A stretch of DNA of 64,000 nt. Source: Algicoccus sp048820935. GTDB taxonomy: Bacteria; Pseudomonadota; Gammaproteobacteria; Burkholderiales; Burkholderiaceae_B. Location: assembly GCF_048820935.1 (NCBI RefSeq), contig NZ_JBMERD010000002.1, forward strand, positions 124,001-188,000, in the 5' to 3' direction. The position numbers were made by a program, and so were the translations under genes. The notes beneath the pieces are model-generated. The model had not been told where the DNA came from, ran no database searches, and saw only the letters and a list, made by a program, of their open reading frames with translations. Below, one piece after another: positions 52,520 to 61,499 of this stretch (its first letter is position 1; every line of letters begins with the position of its first letter).

Positions 52520-53698
52520 ATGCAGACGCAGGACGCAACAGAGGATTTGACGCAAGAATATCGAATGATCCACGAATTGGTGACTAAGTTTGTGGATCAA
52601 GAATTGATGCCGCTGGAGACGGCTGTTCTTGAGCGTGAAATACGTGGTGAACCATTAAGGCTTCTTCCGGAAGAAGAAAAGTCATTGTTCGATAAATGTA
52701 AAGAGCTTGGGCTTTGGGCACTGGATGCACCGGAAGAGCTTGGTGGCGTGAATTTGCCGGCAGTCCCTCTGGTTGCCATTAATGAAGAGCTGGGTCGTAC
52801 AGTGACACCGTTCACATTTCCACCCGATTCACCCAATATGCATATGATGCTTGCAATTGCCACACCAGAGCAGCGCAAAAAATATTTGGAACCCTATGCA
52901 GCGGGAACTGCAAAGTCTGCGATTGCAATTTCAGAGCCCAATGCAGGTGGTGATCCAACTGGAATGCTGACTCGTGCTGAAAAAGATGGTGATGAATGGG
53001 TCATTAACGGCCGTAAGATTTGGATTAGCCGAGTTTCATATGCCAATTTCACGATTGTGATGGCACGTGTTGGTAACGGAAAGCGACACGAAGGCATTAC
53101 AGCATTTATCGTTGAAAACGGCACGCCCGGTTTTGAGATTTTGCGGGAAATTCCAATGTTGGCAGGGCACCGCACATACGAGGTGGCTTTTGAGAACTGC
53201 AGAATTCCAGCAGAAAACATTCTTGGTGAGGTTGGGTCTGGCTTTGCACCTATGCAGTTGCGTTTGAATGTCAGACGTCTTCAAATTGGAGCTTGGTGCC
53301 TCGGAATGTCACGCCGTGCTCTAGAAATGTTTGCAGAACATGCGAAACAACGTGTCACTTTTGGTGAAACACTGGCAAACCGCCAGGCTGTGCAATGGTG
53401 GATTGCCGATGCACGGATCAAAATGCATGCTTGTCGTCTCATGGTTGAAGATGCAGCGCGTAAACAGGATGCTGGTGAAGATATTCGTAACGAGGCTTCC
53501 ATGATCAAGGTGTTTGCAACTGAAATGGCTAGTGAAATTCTGGATCATGCGATGCAAGCTTTTGGAGCAATGGGCGTGACAAAAGAATTGCCACTCCATC
53601 TGATGGCGCAACGAGTCCGAGTCATGCGAGTTTACGAAGGCCCATCCGAAGTACACCGAATGACGTTGGCAAGACGGTATCTGAAAACACTCGGATAA
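52520..53698 (+). CDS. Acyl-CoA dehydrogenase
   Basis: 392-residue FAD enzyme introducing a 2,3 double bond into an acyl-CoA and passing electrons to ETF. Visible: AISEPNAGGDPTG with the flavin-binding region, GRKIWISRVSYANF, the MAGHRTYEV-like LAGHRTYEVAFENCRI, and the C-terminal catalytic glutamate in MRVYEGPSEVHRM. AAGGAG precedes ATG. First gene of a plus-strand operon with a CoA-transferase and a Bug receptor. Chain length or branching of the substrate is not determined. Confidence 0.92.
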   Translation: MQTQDATEDLTQEYRMIHELVTKFVDQELMPLETAVLEREIRGEPLRLLPEEEKSLFDKCKELGLWALDAPEELGGVNLPAVPLVAINEELGRTVTPFTFPPDSPNMHMMLAIATPEQRKKYLEPYAAGTAKSAIAISEPNAGGDPTGMLTRAEKDGDEWVINGRKIWISRVSYANFTIVMARVGNGKRHEGITAFIVENGTPGFEILREIPMLAGHRTYEVAFENCRIPAENILGEVGSGFAPMQLRLNVRRLQIGAWCLGMSRRALEMFAEHAKQRVTFGETLANRQAVQWWIADARIKMHACRLMVEDAARKQDAGEDIRNEASMIKVFATEMASEILDHAMQAFGAMGVTKELPLHLMAQRVRVMRVYEGPSEVHRMTLARRYLKTLG

Positions 53699-53732
53699 CA
53701 AAACATAAAAAAACTGTGTGAGGAGACATGAT

Positions 53733-54956
53733 GTGGCTGAGATAGATCACCGACGGGCCTCTGATAATAAGCCCTTAGCGAATGTGGTGGTTCTCGATTT
53801 GACGCAGGTCTATCAGGGACCTTATGCGACATTCCTAATGGCCAAGGCCGGTGCGGAAGTGATTAAGATTGAACCGGTGGGTGGTGAGCCGACACGTTTG
53901 CGCGCAAAAGTCAGCGGTGGTGCATCCATTCCCATGGCGATGCTTAACGTCAATAAAAAAGGTCTCACTTTAAATCTGAAGACCGAGAAAGGGAAAGCCA
54001 TGTTTTTGGACATGGTTAAAAAGGCTGATGTGGTTGTTGAGAACTTTTCGCCTGGCGTCATGGATCGTCTAGGTGTTGGTTGGTCTGTTTTGCGCGAGAT
54101 CAATCCACGCCTGATTTATGGCACTGGGACGGGGTTTGGGATTAGTGGACCGGACAAAGATAATTTGGCGATGGATGTCACCATTCAAGCCAGTTCGGGC
54201 ATTATGAGTGTCACCGGCACGCCAGACGGTCCGCCTCTAAGAAGTGGTGCGTCTCTGGTGGACTTTTTGAGTGGAACTCACCTGTACGCTGGGATAGTGA
54301 CTGCTTTATTTGAGCGCTGCCACACCAATCGCGGACGTTTGGTGGAGGTCTCTATGCAGGAAACGGCTTATCCATCGTTGGCTTCTAATCTTGGTTTGCT
54401 GTATCGCCAACAGGGTAAACCTTCTGGGCGAGTGGGGAATCGACATGGTGGCCTAGCGCTGGCACCCTATACCGTGTACGAAGCCTCTGATGGTCACTTG
54501 GCGATTGTGTGTGCGACCGAGCATCACTGGCAAAATATATTAAAAGCGATGGATCGAGAAGATTTAGCCGATGATCCGCGTCTTTCGACCAATAAAGCCA
54601 GAGTTGAAAACATTGATTTCACAGATGAGATTGTCGAAGAGTGGACACGCCGAAATACTCGTGAGGTGCTGTTTGGTTTGAGCAAAAAGTTTGGTTTTCC
54701 GGCTGCACCTGTTCGAACCTTGGATGAGGTGGTGTCGGATCCCCATATGCATGAGCGGGGCGCGCTCGAATGGTTTGATGAGCCGCTTCTGGGGCGAATT
54801 GTTTTACCGACTAGCCCGATCAGAATTCATGGCGCGGACAAGGTCGATACGGTTGCCAGTCCTCAGCTTGGGGAACACAATTCAGAAATATACAAACGTC
54901 TATTGAATTTGGATGAAAATCAGTTGGCAGAACTTAAAAAAGAAGGTGTGATTTAA
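53733..54956 (+). CDS. CaiB/BaiF class III CoA-transferase
   Basis: 407 residues from GTG 53733, with GAGGAG seven bases upstream; an earlier GTG at 53718 overlaps that site. ANVVVLDLTQVYQGPYATF, IKIEPVGGEPTR, NKKGLTLNLKTEKG and NFSPGVMDRLG are typical, and SGASLVDFLSGTHLY carries the catalytic aspartate. It transfers CoA to a carboxylic acid, often a dicarboxylate, in step with the acyl-CoA dehydrogenase upstream. Confidence 0.92.
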   Translation: MAEIDHRRASDNKPLANVVVLDLTQVYQGPYATFLMAKAGAEVIKIEPVGGEPTRLRAKVSGGASIPMAMLNVNKKGLTLNLKTEKGKAMFLDMVKKADVVVENFSPGVMDRLGVGWSVLREINPRLIYGTGTGFGISGPDKDNLAMDVTIQASSGIMSVTGTPDGPPLRSGASLVDFLSGTHLYAGIVTALFERCHTNRGRLVEVSMQETAYPSLASNLGLLYRQQGKPSGRVGNRHGGLALAPYTVYEASDGHLAIVCATEHHWQNILKAMDREDLADDPRLSTNKARVENIDFTDEIVEEWTRRNTREVLFGLSKKFGFPAAPVRTLDEVVSDPHMHERGALEWFDEPLLGRIVLPTSPIRIHGADKVDTVASPQLGEHNSEIYKRLLNLDENQLAELKKEGVI

Positions 54957-55015
54957 AACATTTAGTTATGCGATTTCATCGCGGGTAGAGCATCTCTATT
55001 CATAAGGAGACTGAT

Positions 55016-55999
55016 ATGAAAAAAACATGGATGAACCTCAAAAGCATTGGCATTGTGTCGATTGCATCAGCAGGAATGCTGGCATCGGTGCCTGCGTTTG
55101 CGCAAAGTACACCACATCTACCAGAAACTATTCGTATTGTGGTGCCTTTTACACCGGGCGGCAGTAATGACGTTTTTGCACGTTCGATCGCAGAGCAATT
55201 GAGCAAAAAAATTAATCGCTCTGTGATTGTCGAAAACAAACCAGGTGCAGGTGGCAGTATTGGATCCAACGACGTTGCGCGCGCAAAACCTGATGGTGGA
55301 ACCTTGTTGCTCAGCTCAAGTTCTTTTGTGACACGTGCCGCGGTCGATAGCAAGTTGCCCTATGACGCAAGAACTTCGTTTGAACCAGTTGCCATGGTTG
55401 CACGTGGTCCGATGCTGTTGGTGACCAGCACAGAGGTGCCGTACAAGACGGTTCCTGAATTGATTGAAGCCGCCAAAAAAGGCGTTGTCAATTACGCGTC
55501 TTCTGGCATTGGTTCCGTTGGTCAGTTGAGTGCTGAGCTACTCAGCTATATGGCAGACATCCCCTTGACACATATTCCGTATAAAGGAATGTCGGGTGCT
55601 GTGACTGATTTGATGGGCGGTCGTATCGATATCATCATTACGACACCCGCATCGCTCGGTGGCGCAATGGAGTCAGGACGGATCCGTCAGATGGCCGCTA
55701 CGACGCTGGAAACAAGTTCTTTCTTCCCTGATTTGCCTACAGTCGCACAGACGGTTCCTGACTATTCAGTTGAGATTTTCTGGGGAATATACGCACCAGC
55801 CAATACACCCAAAGAGATTGTTGATTATTTCAACAAAGAAATTGTGGAGATTACACATACTGATCACATGAAGAAAGTGTTCGCAAATGAAGCATCAGAA
55901 GCCAGTGCAATGACGGCCGATGAATACAAATCATTTGTGGATGCAGAAATTACGAAGTGGTCAAAAGTTGCTGAAGTCAAAAGCATTAGCTTGGATTAA
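55016..55999 (+). CDS. Tripartite tricarboxylate transporter receptor (Bug/TctC family), copy 2
   Basis: 327 residues with a signal peptide ending in PAFAQS. IRIVVPFTPGGSNDVFAR, VENKPGAGGSIG, the KPDGGTLLLSS segment and HIPYKGMSGAVTDLMGGRID match the family. AAGGAG lies six bases before ATG. No membrane TctAB genes are near. It ends the operon of acyl-CoA dehydrogenase and CoA-transferase and converges with an IclR gene. Confidence 0.92.
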   Translation: MKKTWMNLKSIGIVSIASAGMLASVPAFAQSTPHLPETIRIVVPFTPGGSNDVFARSIAEQLSKKINRSVIVENKPGAGGSIGSNDVARAKPDGGTLLLSSSSFVTRAAVDSKLPYDARTSFEPVAMVARGPMLLVTSTEVPYKTVPELIEAAKKGVVNYASSGIGSVGQLSAELLSYMADIPLTHIPYKGMSGAVTDLMGGRIDIIITTPASLGGAMESGRIRQMAATTLETSSFFPDLPTVAQTVPDYSVEIFWGIYAPANTPKEIVDYFNKEIVEITHTDHMKKVFANEASEASAMTADEYKSFVDAEITKWSKVAEVKSISLD

Positions 56000-56023
56000 A
56001 GTAAACCGCTATAGCCTGCGTTT

Positions 56024-56791
56024 TTAGGGATTGTTCGTTTTTTCTGGGAGCGTCACGCCCTCAAGTGGTGTGTAGGGTGGTTCAAAGACGGTTGCGTCAC
56101 CACCGAGCTGTTGAGTGAGCGTTGCTGCAGCCTGCATGACGAGTGGTAATGACGCTTCAAAAATCTGACGATTCATGCGAAATATAGGCATGCCGAGTGA
56201 AATGCTACAAAGGACTTTTTGTTGGATACCAAAAACGGGGCATGCAAGGCCTATGCTTTCTCCGCCCCGTTCTCCCATAGAGAGAGCGTAGTGAGCGTTT
56301 CTGATTTTGTCGTAAATTTCGCCTGGTTGACCAGAGAAGGCGAGCAGAACTTTTCCGGCAGCCCCTTTGTCCAGTTCGACTCGTTCGCCTTCGCGCACAT
56401 GCATTAAGACACCGCGGGGTTGTGTCATGCGATGCAAACAGACACGACTGTCGCCATCGCGAATATAAATAGCCGCAGTTTCGCGCGTGTCATTAACGAG
56501 TTTGCGTAAAACCGGCGCCGCGTAATCCCAGAGACGAAAAGAGGATTGATACAGCATACCGAGAAACATGGGAGTGGAACCCAACCGAAACCGACCGTCA
56601 TCAAGGCGAACCAGAAAGCCGTAGTTCAAGAGCGATTCACTCAGACGCAAGATCGTGCTGTGATAAAGCCCGGTGATTTGACTGATTTCAGCGACTGTGA
56701 GCCCTTCAATACTATGTTCAAAGGCCATCAAAATGGATAAAGCTCGGTTCACGGCAGCAACACCGGGGGCCGATTTGGGAGTCATGGACAT
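56024..56791 (-). CDS. IclR family regulator, copy 2
   Basis: 255 residues. The HTH includes GVAAVNRALSILMAF, EGLTVAEISQITGLYHSTIL and LRLSESLLNYGF. The effector domain has AAIYIRDGDSRVCLHR, GAAGKVLLAF and IGLACPVFG. It diverges from the enoyl-CoA hydratase at 56978. It is a reasonable candidate for binding the palindrome at 52361-52407, though not shown. Confidence 0.88.
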   Translation of the reverse strand: MSMTPKSAPGVAAVNRALSILMAFEHSIEGLTVAEISQITGLYHSTILRLSESLLNYGFLVRLDDGRFRLGSTPMFLGMLYQSSFRLWDYAAPVLRKLVNDTRETAAIYIRDGDSRVCLHRMTQPRGVLMHVREGERVELDKGAAGKVLLAFSGQPGEIYDKIRNAHYALSMGERGGESIGLACPVFGIQQKVLCSISLGMPIFRMNRQIFEASLPLVMQAAATLTQQLGGDATVFEPPYTPLEGVTLPEKTNNP

Positions 56792-56977
56792 TCTCTAATG
56801 AAATTACGGTGGATTGAATTGGCTCGGTGGACATTGTACGAGACTATGCACGCCGAATGTCAGACTCGTTTGGGAATCTTAGGTGTGACAAAAGGATAGA
56901 CAGAATATTGATAGAAAATGTAATTGTAAAAATAGAAGTTCTTTGAAAAATTAAATTAACGAGGGAGTAAATAAACC

Positions 56978-57766
56978 ATGACCGATCAATTAGTTTTTGA
57001 AGTCAAAGACCGTATCGCGACGATTCGTCTCAATCGACCAGACCGTTATAACGCGTTTACACATGAAATGCTTAAGGCTTGGGCTGACGCGCTGCGTGAA
57101 TGCAGAGATCGTGACGATATTTACGTCATTGTGCTAACGGGTACTGGCAAAGGGTTTTGTTCTGGTGGTGACGTTGGAAATATGAAAAACCGCTCAGAAG
57201 AAAGTGCCTACCAACGCCGCTCATTCTTGACTGATTTTGTGCATCAGATTCCGCTTTTGCTTGAAGAGATTGATAAGCCAGTCATCGTAGCCGTCAATGG
57301 TGTGGCGACTGGGGCCGGCATGGATATGGCCTTGATGGGCGATCTTCGAGTTGCAGCTCGTAGTGCGAAGTTTGCAGAAACTTATGTCAAGGTCGGTTTG
57401 TTTGCCGGTGATGGTGGTTCTTGGTATCTGCCCCGATTGGTGGGAAAACCAAAAGCGTTAGAGCTGCTGTGGACGGCTCGCTGGGTGAGTGCTGAAGAAG
57501 CCGAGCGCATTGGCATTGTGAACCGTGTGGTCGATGATGAAGATTTGATGGCAGCAACTTACGAGCTTGCACAGCAGATTGCCGCACAGCCGCCTATTGC
57601 CATCAGATTGATCAAGCGGGCAGTACGTCAAGGTGAGCGTATCGACATCCGTACCCACTTGGATATGGCCGGATCGCACATGGCCGCGATGTACAGCACC
57701 AAAGATCACAAAGAAGCGGTCAGCGCTTTTGTAGAAAAACGTACCCCCACGTTTAAGGGCGAGTGA
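56978..57766 (+). CDS. Enoyl-CoA hydratase/isomerase family protein
   Basis: 262-residue crotonase-fold enzyme. Features: RLNRPDRYNAFTHEM, GTGKGFCSGGDVGNM, NGVATGAGMDMALMGDLR, and KVGLFAGDGGSWYLPR, ending in FVEKRTPTFKGE. It would hydrate or isomerise the unsaturated CoA product of the nearby acyl-CoA dehydrogenase. It is followed by two strong hairpins and the acyl-CoA synthetase gene. Confidence 0.9.
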   Translation: MTDQLVFEVKDRIATIRLNRPDRYNAFTHEMLKAWADALRECRDRDDIYVIVLTGTGKGFCSGGDVGNMKNRSEESAYQRRSFLTDFVHQIPLLLEEIDKPVIVAVNGVATGAGMDMALMGDLRVAARSAKFAETYVKVGLFAGDGGSWYLPRLVGKPKALELLWTARWVSAEEAERIGIVNRVVDDEDLMAATYELAQQIAAQPPIAIRLIKRAVRQGERIDIRTHLDMAGSHMAAMYSTKDHKEAVSAFVEKRTPTFKGE

Positions 57767-57798
57767 CGCGTATCGTGCCACTGTGATTTGTTGAGTCT

Positions 57799-57886
57799 TT
57801 CAGAGTGCTCAAGTGACGGCAAGCGATCTTGAGACTCTGAATAGACTTTTGGTTGCGCATTTTGAGAGTCTTCGTCTGATGCGCAA
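57799..57886 (+). other. Two consecutive hairpins between enoyl-CoA hydratase and acyl-CoA synthetase genes
   Basis: Hairpin one: 57799-57813 with 57828-57841, a 14-bp stem (TTCAGAGT and CTCAAG) with one bulged G. Hairpin two: TTGCGCAT (57853-57860) with ATGCGCAA (57879-57886), followed by AATTTACTTTTTATT, which could serve as a weak termination tract. Confidence 0.6.
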
Positions 57887-57918
57887 AATTTACTTTTTAT
57901 TGCTACGCATTCGTCATC

Positions 57919-60009
57919 ATGTCAACAAAAAATACTGAGACTGATTTGTCTCGTGCCATCTTTAATCCACAATCGGTCGCCTTGATTGGTGCCTCGGGCA
58001 ATATCGCTAAAAACACCGCCAGACCCATGCGTTTTATGCAAAAGCATGGTTGCCAAACAAAGATCTACCCCATTAACAAGACACAAAACGAGGTGTTGGG
58101 TCACAAAGCCTATGCCAGTATTGCCGATGTCAATGAGCCCATTGATCATGCCTTTGTCATGGTTCCCAAAGCTCACGTTGCAGAGCAAATTGAGTTGTGT
58201 GCGCAAGCCGATGTGAAGGTCATGACGATTTACTCAGATGGGTTTGCAGAAAGCGGCCCTGAAGGGATGGTTCTTCAGAATGAGTTGGTAGCCAAAGCTA
58301 GACAGCACGGTATTCGGCTCATCGGACCCAATAGTATTGGTTTGGCCAATCTGAATACCGGCATGATCTTGTCGGTCAATGCTGTGTTTGAAGCAGAAAG
58401 CTTGATTTCTGGGCCTTTAAGTCTGGTCTCGCAAAGTGGTTCGATGATGGGTTCTTTACTGGCTCGGGCAGCAGCCCGCGGTTTTGGTTTTAGTAAATCC
58501 ATTTCGGTTGGGAACGAAAGTGATCTGTCAGTTGGCGAAATCGTTGATGTGTTAGTGGATGATCCTGACACACGCTGTATTTTGTTGTTTTTGGAAACAA
58601 TTCGACATGCACCCGTGTTGTCTAAGGCGCTCGAACGGGCGCGTGAAGCGGGCAAACCTGTGATCGCATATAAGCTTGGTCGTTCAGAGCAGGGCGATGC
58701 GCTGGCTCAGTCGCATACGGGCGCATTGGCCGGTAATGATCAGGCGGTGGATGTTTTCCTTCGTGCTCATCATGTGATGCGTGTCCATAATCTTGAAACG
58801 CTGTTTGAATTGACACCTTTGGCCATCGGTTACTCGCGTCCAACCGTGATTAAAGAACGTTCAGCGCGGGTTGCGGTCATTACAACAACCGGTGGTGGTG
58901 CAGCGACTGTGGTTGATAATCTGGGCTTGTATGGCGTACAAGCTGTGGCGCCCACTGCAGCGTTCGTTGAAAGTATGGCTCAACAGGGTTTAAAGATTCA
59001 GGAGTCTGCCGTCATTGATCTGACTTTGGCAGCGACAAGCGAGCAGTACAAAATGCTGCTTGAAGCGTTGTTGCGAGCTGATTGGTGTGATGGTGTTTTG
59101 AGTGTGGTTGGATCTTCTGCTCAATTTCATCCGGAATTGGCTGTTAAACCTTTGATTGAATGCGATAAGCCGAATGACAAGCCTATGGTGGCTTTTTTGG
59201 CACCGGATGCAATGGAATCGCTGGCTTTATTGCAAAAAGCTGGCATCGCGGCGTTCCGCACACCTGAGTCTTGTGCGGATGCTTTGTCCGTGTTTTTTAA
59301 GACAGAGCCGAAATACGAAGCGCAGACTCAACTCGAATTCGTGTGGCCACGAGGCTTGCCCGTGACGGGTAATCTGACAGAGCAGCAAGCGTGCACAGTG
59401 TTTAGCGCACTGGGTGTGAGAGTGGCGCCAAGCACGATTGTGAATCCTGATCAGTTGACACACAACATTCCCTATCCAGTGGTCGCTAAGGCCTCTTCAC
59501 CTGACTTGTTACACAAAACACAAGCGAAAGCTGTCAAAGTCAATATTTCAAATGATGAAGAACTCGCCACTGCTGCGGCTGAAATCGTGACGAACGTCAA
59601 AGCCTATATGCCTGAGGCGCGCATTGATGGGATTCTGGTGCAGCAGATGGAATCTGGGTTGTTGGAGTTGATTCTGGGATATCGATTAGATCCGCTGGTA
59701 GGACCCACGGTTTTATTGGGTGCGGGTGGTATTGCTGCGGAATTACATCGGGATGTGACTTTGCGATTGGCGCCTGTGACGCTGGAGCAAGCGCATGACA
59801 TGATCCGTGAAGTGAAGTCGACCCAACTGGTGCGTGGCTATCGTGGCCTGCCCAAAGGAGATTGCGACGCCTTGGCACAAAGTATTGTGGCGTTTTCTCA
59901 GTTGGCACTCATCCAGTCCCCGAAAGTGTCAGAAGCTGAAATTAACCCATTGTTTGTAAAGCGTGATGGCGTGGTGGCCGTTGACGGACTGATTGTGTTG
60001 GATGCTTAA
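57919..60009 (+). CDS. NDP-forming acyl-CoA synthetase (acetate--CoA ligase family)
   Basis: 696 residues. An N-terminal CoA-binding domain begins FNPQSVALIGASG. A succinyl-CoA-ligase-like part holds QSGSMMGSL, SVGNESDLSVGEI and the phospho-histidine in SHTGALAG (His266), and a C-terminal ATP-grasp domain has PVVAKASSPDLLHKT and EINPLFV. It makes an acyl-CoA from free acid with ATP. No ribosome binding site precedes ATG 57919. It probably supplies CoA esters to the nearby hydratase and dehydrogenase. Confidence 0.9.
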   Translation: MSTKNTETDLSRAIFNPQSVALIGASGNIAKNTARPMRFMQKHGCQTKIYPINKTQNEVLGHKAYASIADVNEPIDHAFVMVPKAHVAEQIELCAQADVKVMTIYSDGFAESGPEGMVLQNELVAKARQHGIRLIGPNSIGLANLNTGMILSVNAVFEAESLISGPLSLVSQSGSMMGSLLARAAARGFGFSKSISVGNESDLSVGEIVDVLVDDPDTRCILLFLETIRHAPVLSKALERAREAGKPVIAYKLGRSEQGDALAQSHTGALAGNDQAVDVFLRAHHVMRVHNLETLFELTPLAIGYSRPTVIKERSARVAVITTTGGGAATVVDNLGLYGVQAVAPTAAFVESMAQQGLKIQESAVIDLTLAATSEQYKMLLEALLRADWCDGVLSVVGSSAQFHPELAVKPLIECDKPNDKPMVAFLAPDAMESLALLQKAGIAAFRTPESCADALSVFFKTEPKYEAQTQLEFVWPRGLPVTGNLTEQQACTVFSALGVRVAPSTIVNPDQLTHNIPYPVVAKASSPDLLHKTQAKAVKVNISNDEELATAAAEIVTNVKAYMPEARIDGILVQQMESGLLELILGYRLDPLVGPTVLLGAGGIAAELHRDVTLRLAPVTLEQAHDMIREVKSTQLVRGYRGLPKGDCDALAQSIVAFSQLALIQSPKVSEAEINPLFVKRDGVVAVDGLIVLDA

Positions 60010-60177
60010 TCGGCTGAAATGCATGGACAGAGTAAGGTCATGGTGTTGTCACTTTCCGTGCCATGCCCTGTCCCTGCGGCTTTTTCTGACTGTTGTTATC
60101 CGGTGTGGTTAACTAGCGCTTGAAACTTGGTGTCGTAATTGGGGGTTTGATGTGAACGGTTTAAAGCGAGGATTTCA

Positions 60178-60249
60178 ATGATTCGGGAAAAACAAACAAA
60201 AGCTGATCGATCTATTCGTCTTTTTTCACAATTTCAGGAGAACTTCTGA
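60178..60249 (+). CDS. Possible 23-residue upstream peptide
   Basis: ATG 60178 lies six bases after GAGG and opens MIREKQTKADRSIRLFSQFQ plus three residues. Its TGA ends one base before the ATG of the next gene, and that gene's ribosome binding site AGGAG lies inside this frame. The tight arrangement suggests translational coupling; no family is recognised. Confidence 0.35.
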   Translation: MIREKQTKADRSIRLFSQFQENF

Positions 60250-60250
60250 C

Positions 60251-61363
60251 ATGGAAGAAGTCGACTGCGTTGTCATTGGTGCGGGTGTTATTGGCTTAGC
60301 GATTGCGCGAGCGCTCGCACTCTCAGGACGTGAGGTTGTCATACTCGAGGCTGAAGATGAGTTTGGGACACAGACAAGTTCACGCAATTCCGAAGTCATT
60401 CACGCTGGTATTTCATACCGTCCCGGTTCTCTCAAAGCAACGCTTTGTCGACAAGGACGAGATCGACTGTACGAATATGCGCGCGAACGAAACATCAATC
60501 ATCAACGCATCGGAAAACTTATCGTTGCGGCCACTGAGGAAGAAACCTCGGAGTTGCAAACGTATCTGACGCTTGCACAAAGCAATCAAGTCGATGATCT
60601 ACAGTGGTTAGACCAAAAACAAGTCGTTATGTTGGAGCCACAAGTTCAGGCTGTTGCCGGCGTTTTTTCACCGTCGACAGGTATCATCGACAGTCATGGT
60701 TACATGCTGAGTTTACTTGGTGACGCCGAGAACGCAGGAGCAACCATTGTTTATCGTTCTAAAGTTCAGTCAGGTGAGATCCTTCAGGACGGTATCTTGC
60801 TTGTCGTGGGTGGAGACTTCCCCATCACGATTAAAGCACGTCAGGTTATCAACAGTGCCGGTTTATATGCGCATGAAGTAGCGCATCGGATTATTGGGAT
60901 GCCTGCAGAACATATCCCAGAAGTTTTTTATGCGATTGGCCATTACTACACTTTATCTGGCCGTTCACCGTTTACGCACCTTGTGTACCCCGTTGCACGC
61001 CAAGCCGCTCTTCGAGTGCACGTCACACTTGATCTTGTAGGCGAATGTAAATTTGGACCTGACATTGATTGGCGAACGTCTGTCGATTACACATTTGATC
61101 AGTCCAAAGAACAAGGGTTTTATGAGGGGATCCGCCGTTTTTGGCCTGCTTTGCCTGATCATTCACTGGTTCCAGGCTACACAGGCATACGGCCAAGACT
61201 GGTTGGTGCCAATGCACTCAAAAACCGAGATACAGATTTTGTGATTCAAGATCAATCTGTGCACGGTGTCAAAGGTCTGATTAACCTGTTTGGTATGGAG
61301 TCCCCAGGTCTCACCTCCAGCCTTGCAATAGGTGACTATGTCCGAGATATGGTTGTGAAATGA
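60251..61363 (+). CDS. FAD-dependent oxidoreductase, L-2-hydroxyglutarate oxidase/dehydrogenase-like
   Basis: 370 residues of the DAO fold. N-terminal VVIGAGVIGLAIARALA and SSRNSEVIHAGISY are typical of LhgO/L2HGDH, as are LCRQGRDRLYEYARE, GKLIVA and the end GLTSSLAIGDYV. It oxidises a 2-hydroxy acid to a 2-oxo acid with electrons going to oxygen or quinone. Here it may act on L-2-hydroxyglutarate or a related intermediate from the adjacent CoA pathway. Confidence 0.87.
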   Translation: MEEVDCVVIGAGVIGLAIARALALSGREVVILEAEDEFGTQTSSRNSEVIHAGISYRPGSLKATLCRQGRDRLYEYARERNINHQRIGKLIVAATEEETSELQTYLTLAQSNQVDDLQWLDQKQVVMLEPQVQAVAGVFSPSTGIIDSHGYMLSLLGDAENAGATIVYRSKVQSGEILQDGILLVVGGDFPITIKARQVINSAGLYAHEVAHRIIGMPAEHIPEVFYAIGHYYTLSGRSPFTHLVYPVARQAALRVHVTLDLVGECKFGPDIDWRTSVDYTFDQSKEQGFYEGIRRFWPALPDHSLVPGYTGIRPRLVGANALKNRDTDFVIQDQSVHGVKGLINLFGMESPGLTSSLAIGDYVRDMVVK

Positions 61364-61399
61364 TGAGGCTCAAGGTTGTGTGACTCCGAGAAACGCCTC

Positions 61400-61447
61400 A
61401 TTTGACACGTCAAATAATGCTCTGATTACCAAGGTGATCAGAGCATT
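61400..61447. terminator. Double hairpin between convergent genes
   Basis: ATTTGAC-AC-GTCAAAT (61400-61415) is followed directly by a perfect 11-bp stem AATGCTCTGAT (61416-61426) with ATCAGAGCATT (61437-61447). It lies between the oxidoreductase and amidase gene ends and probably terminates both. The T tracts are weak. Confidence 0.65.
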
Positions 61448-61499
61448 AAGGAAAATCCCTGTAACCGGGTTTGTTGAATAAATTCGATTCGGCGACGGC

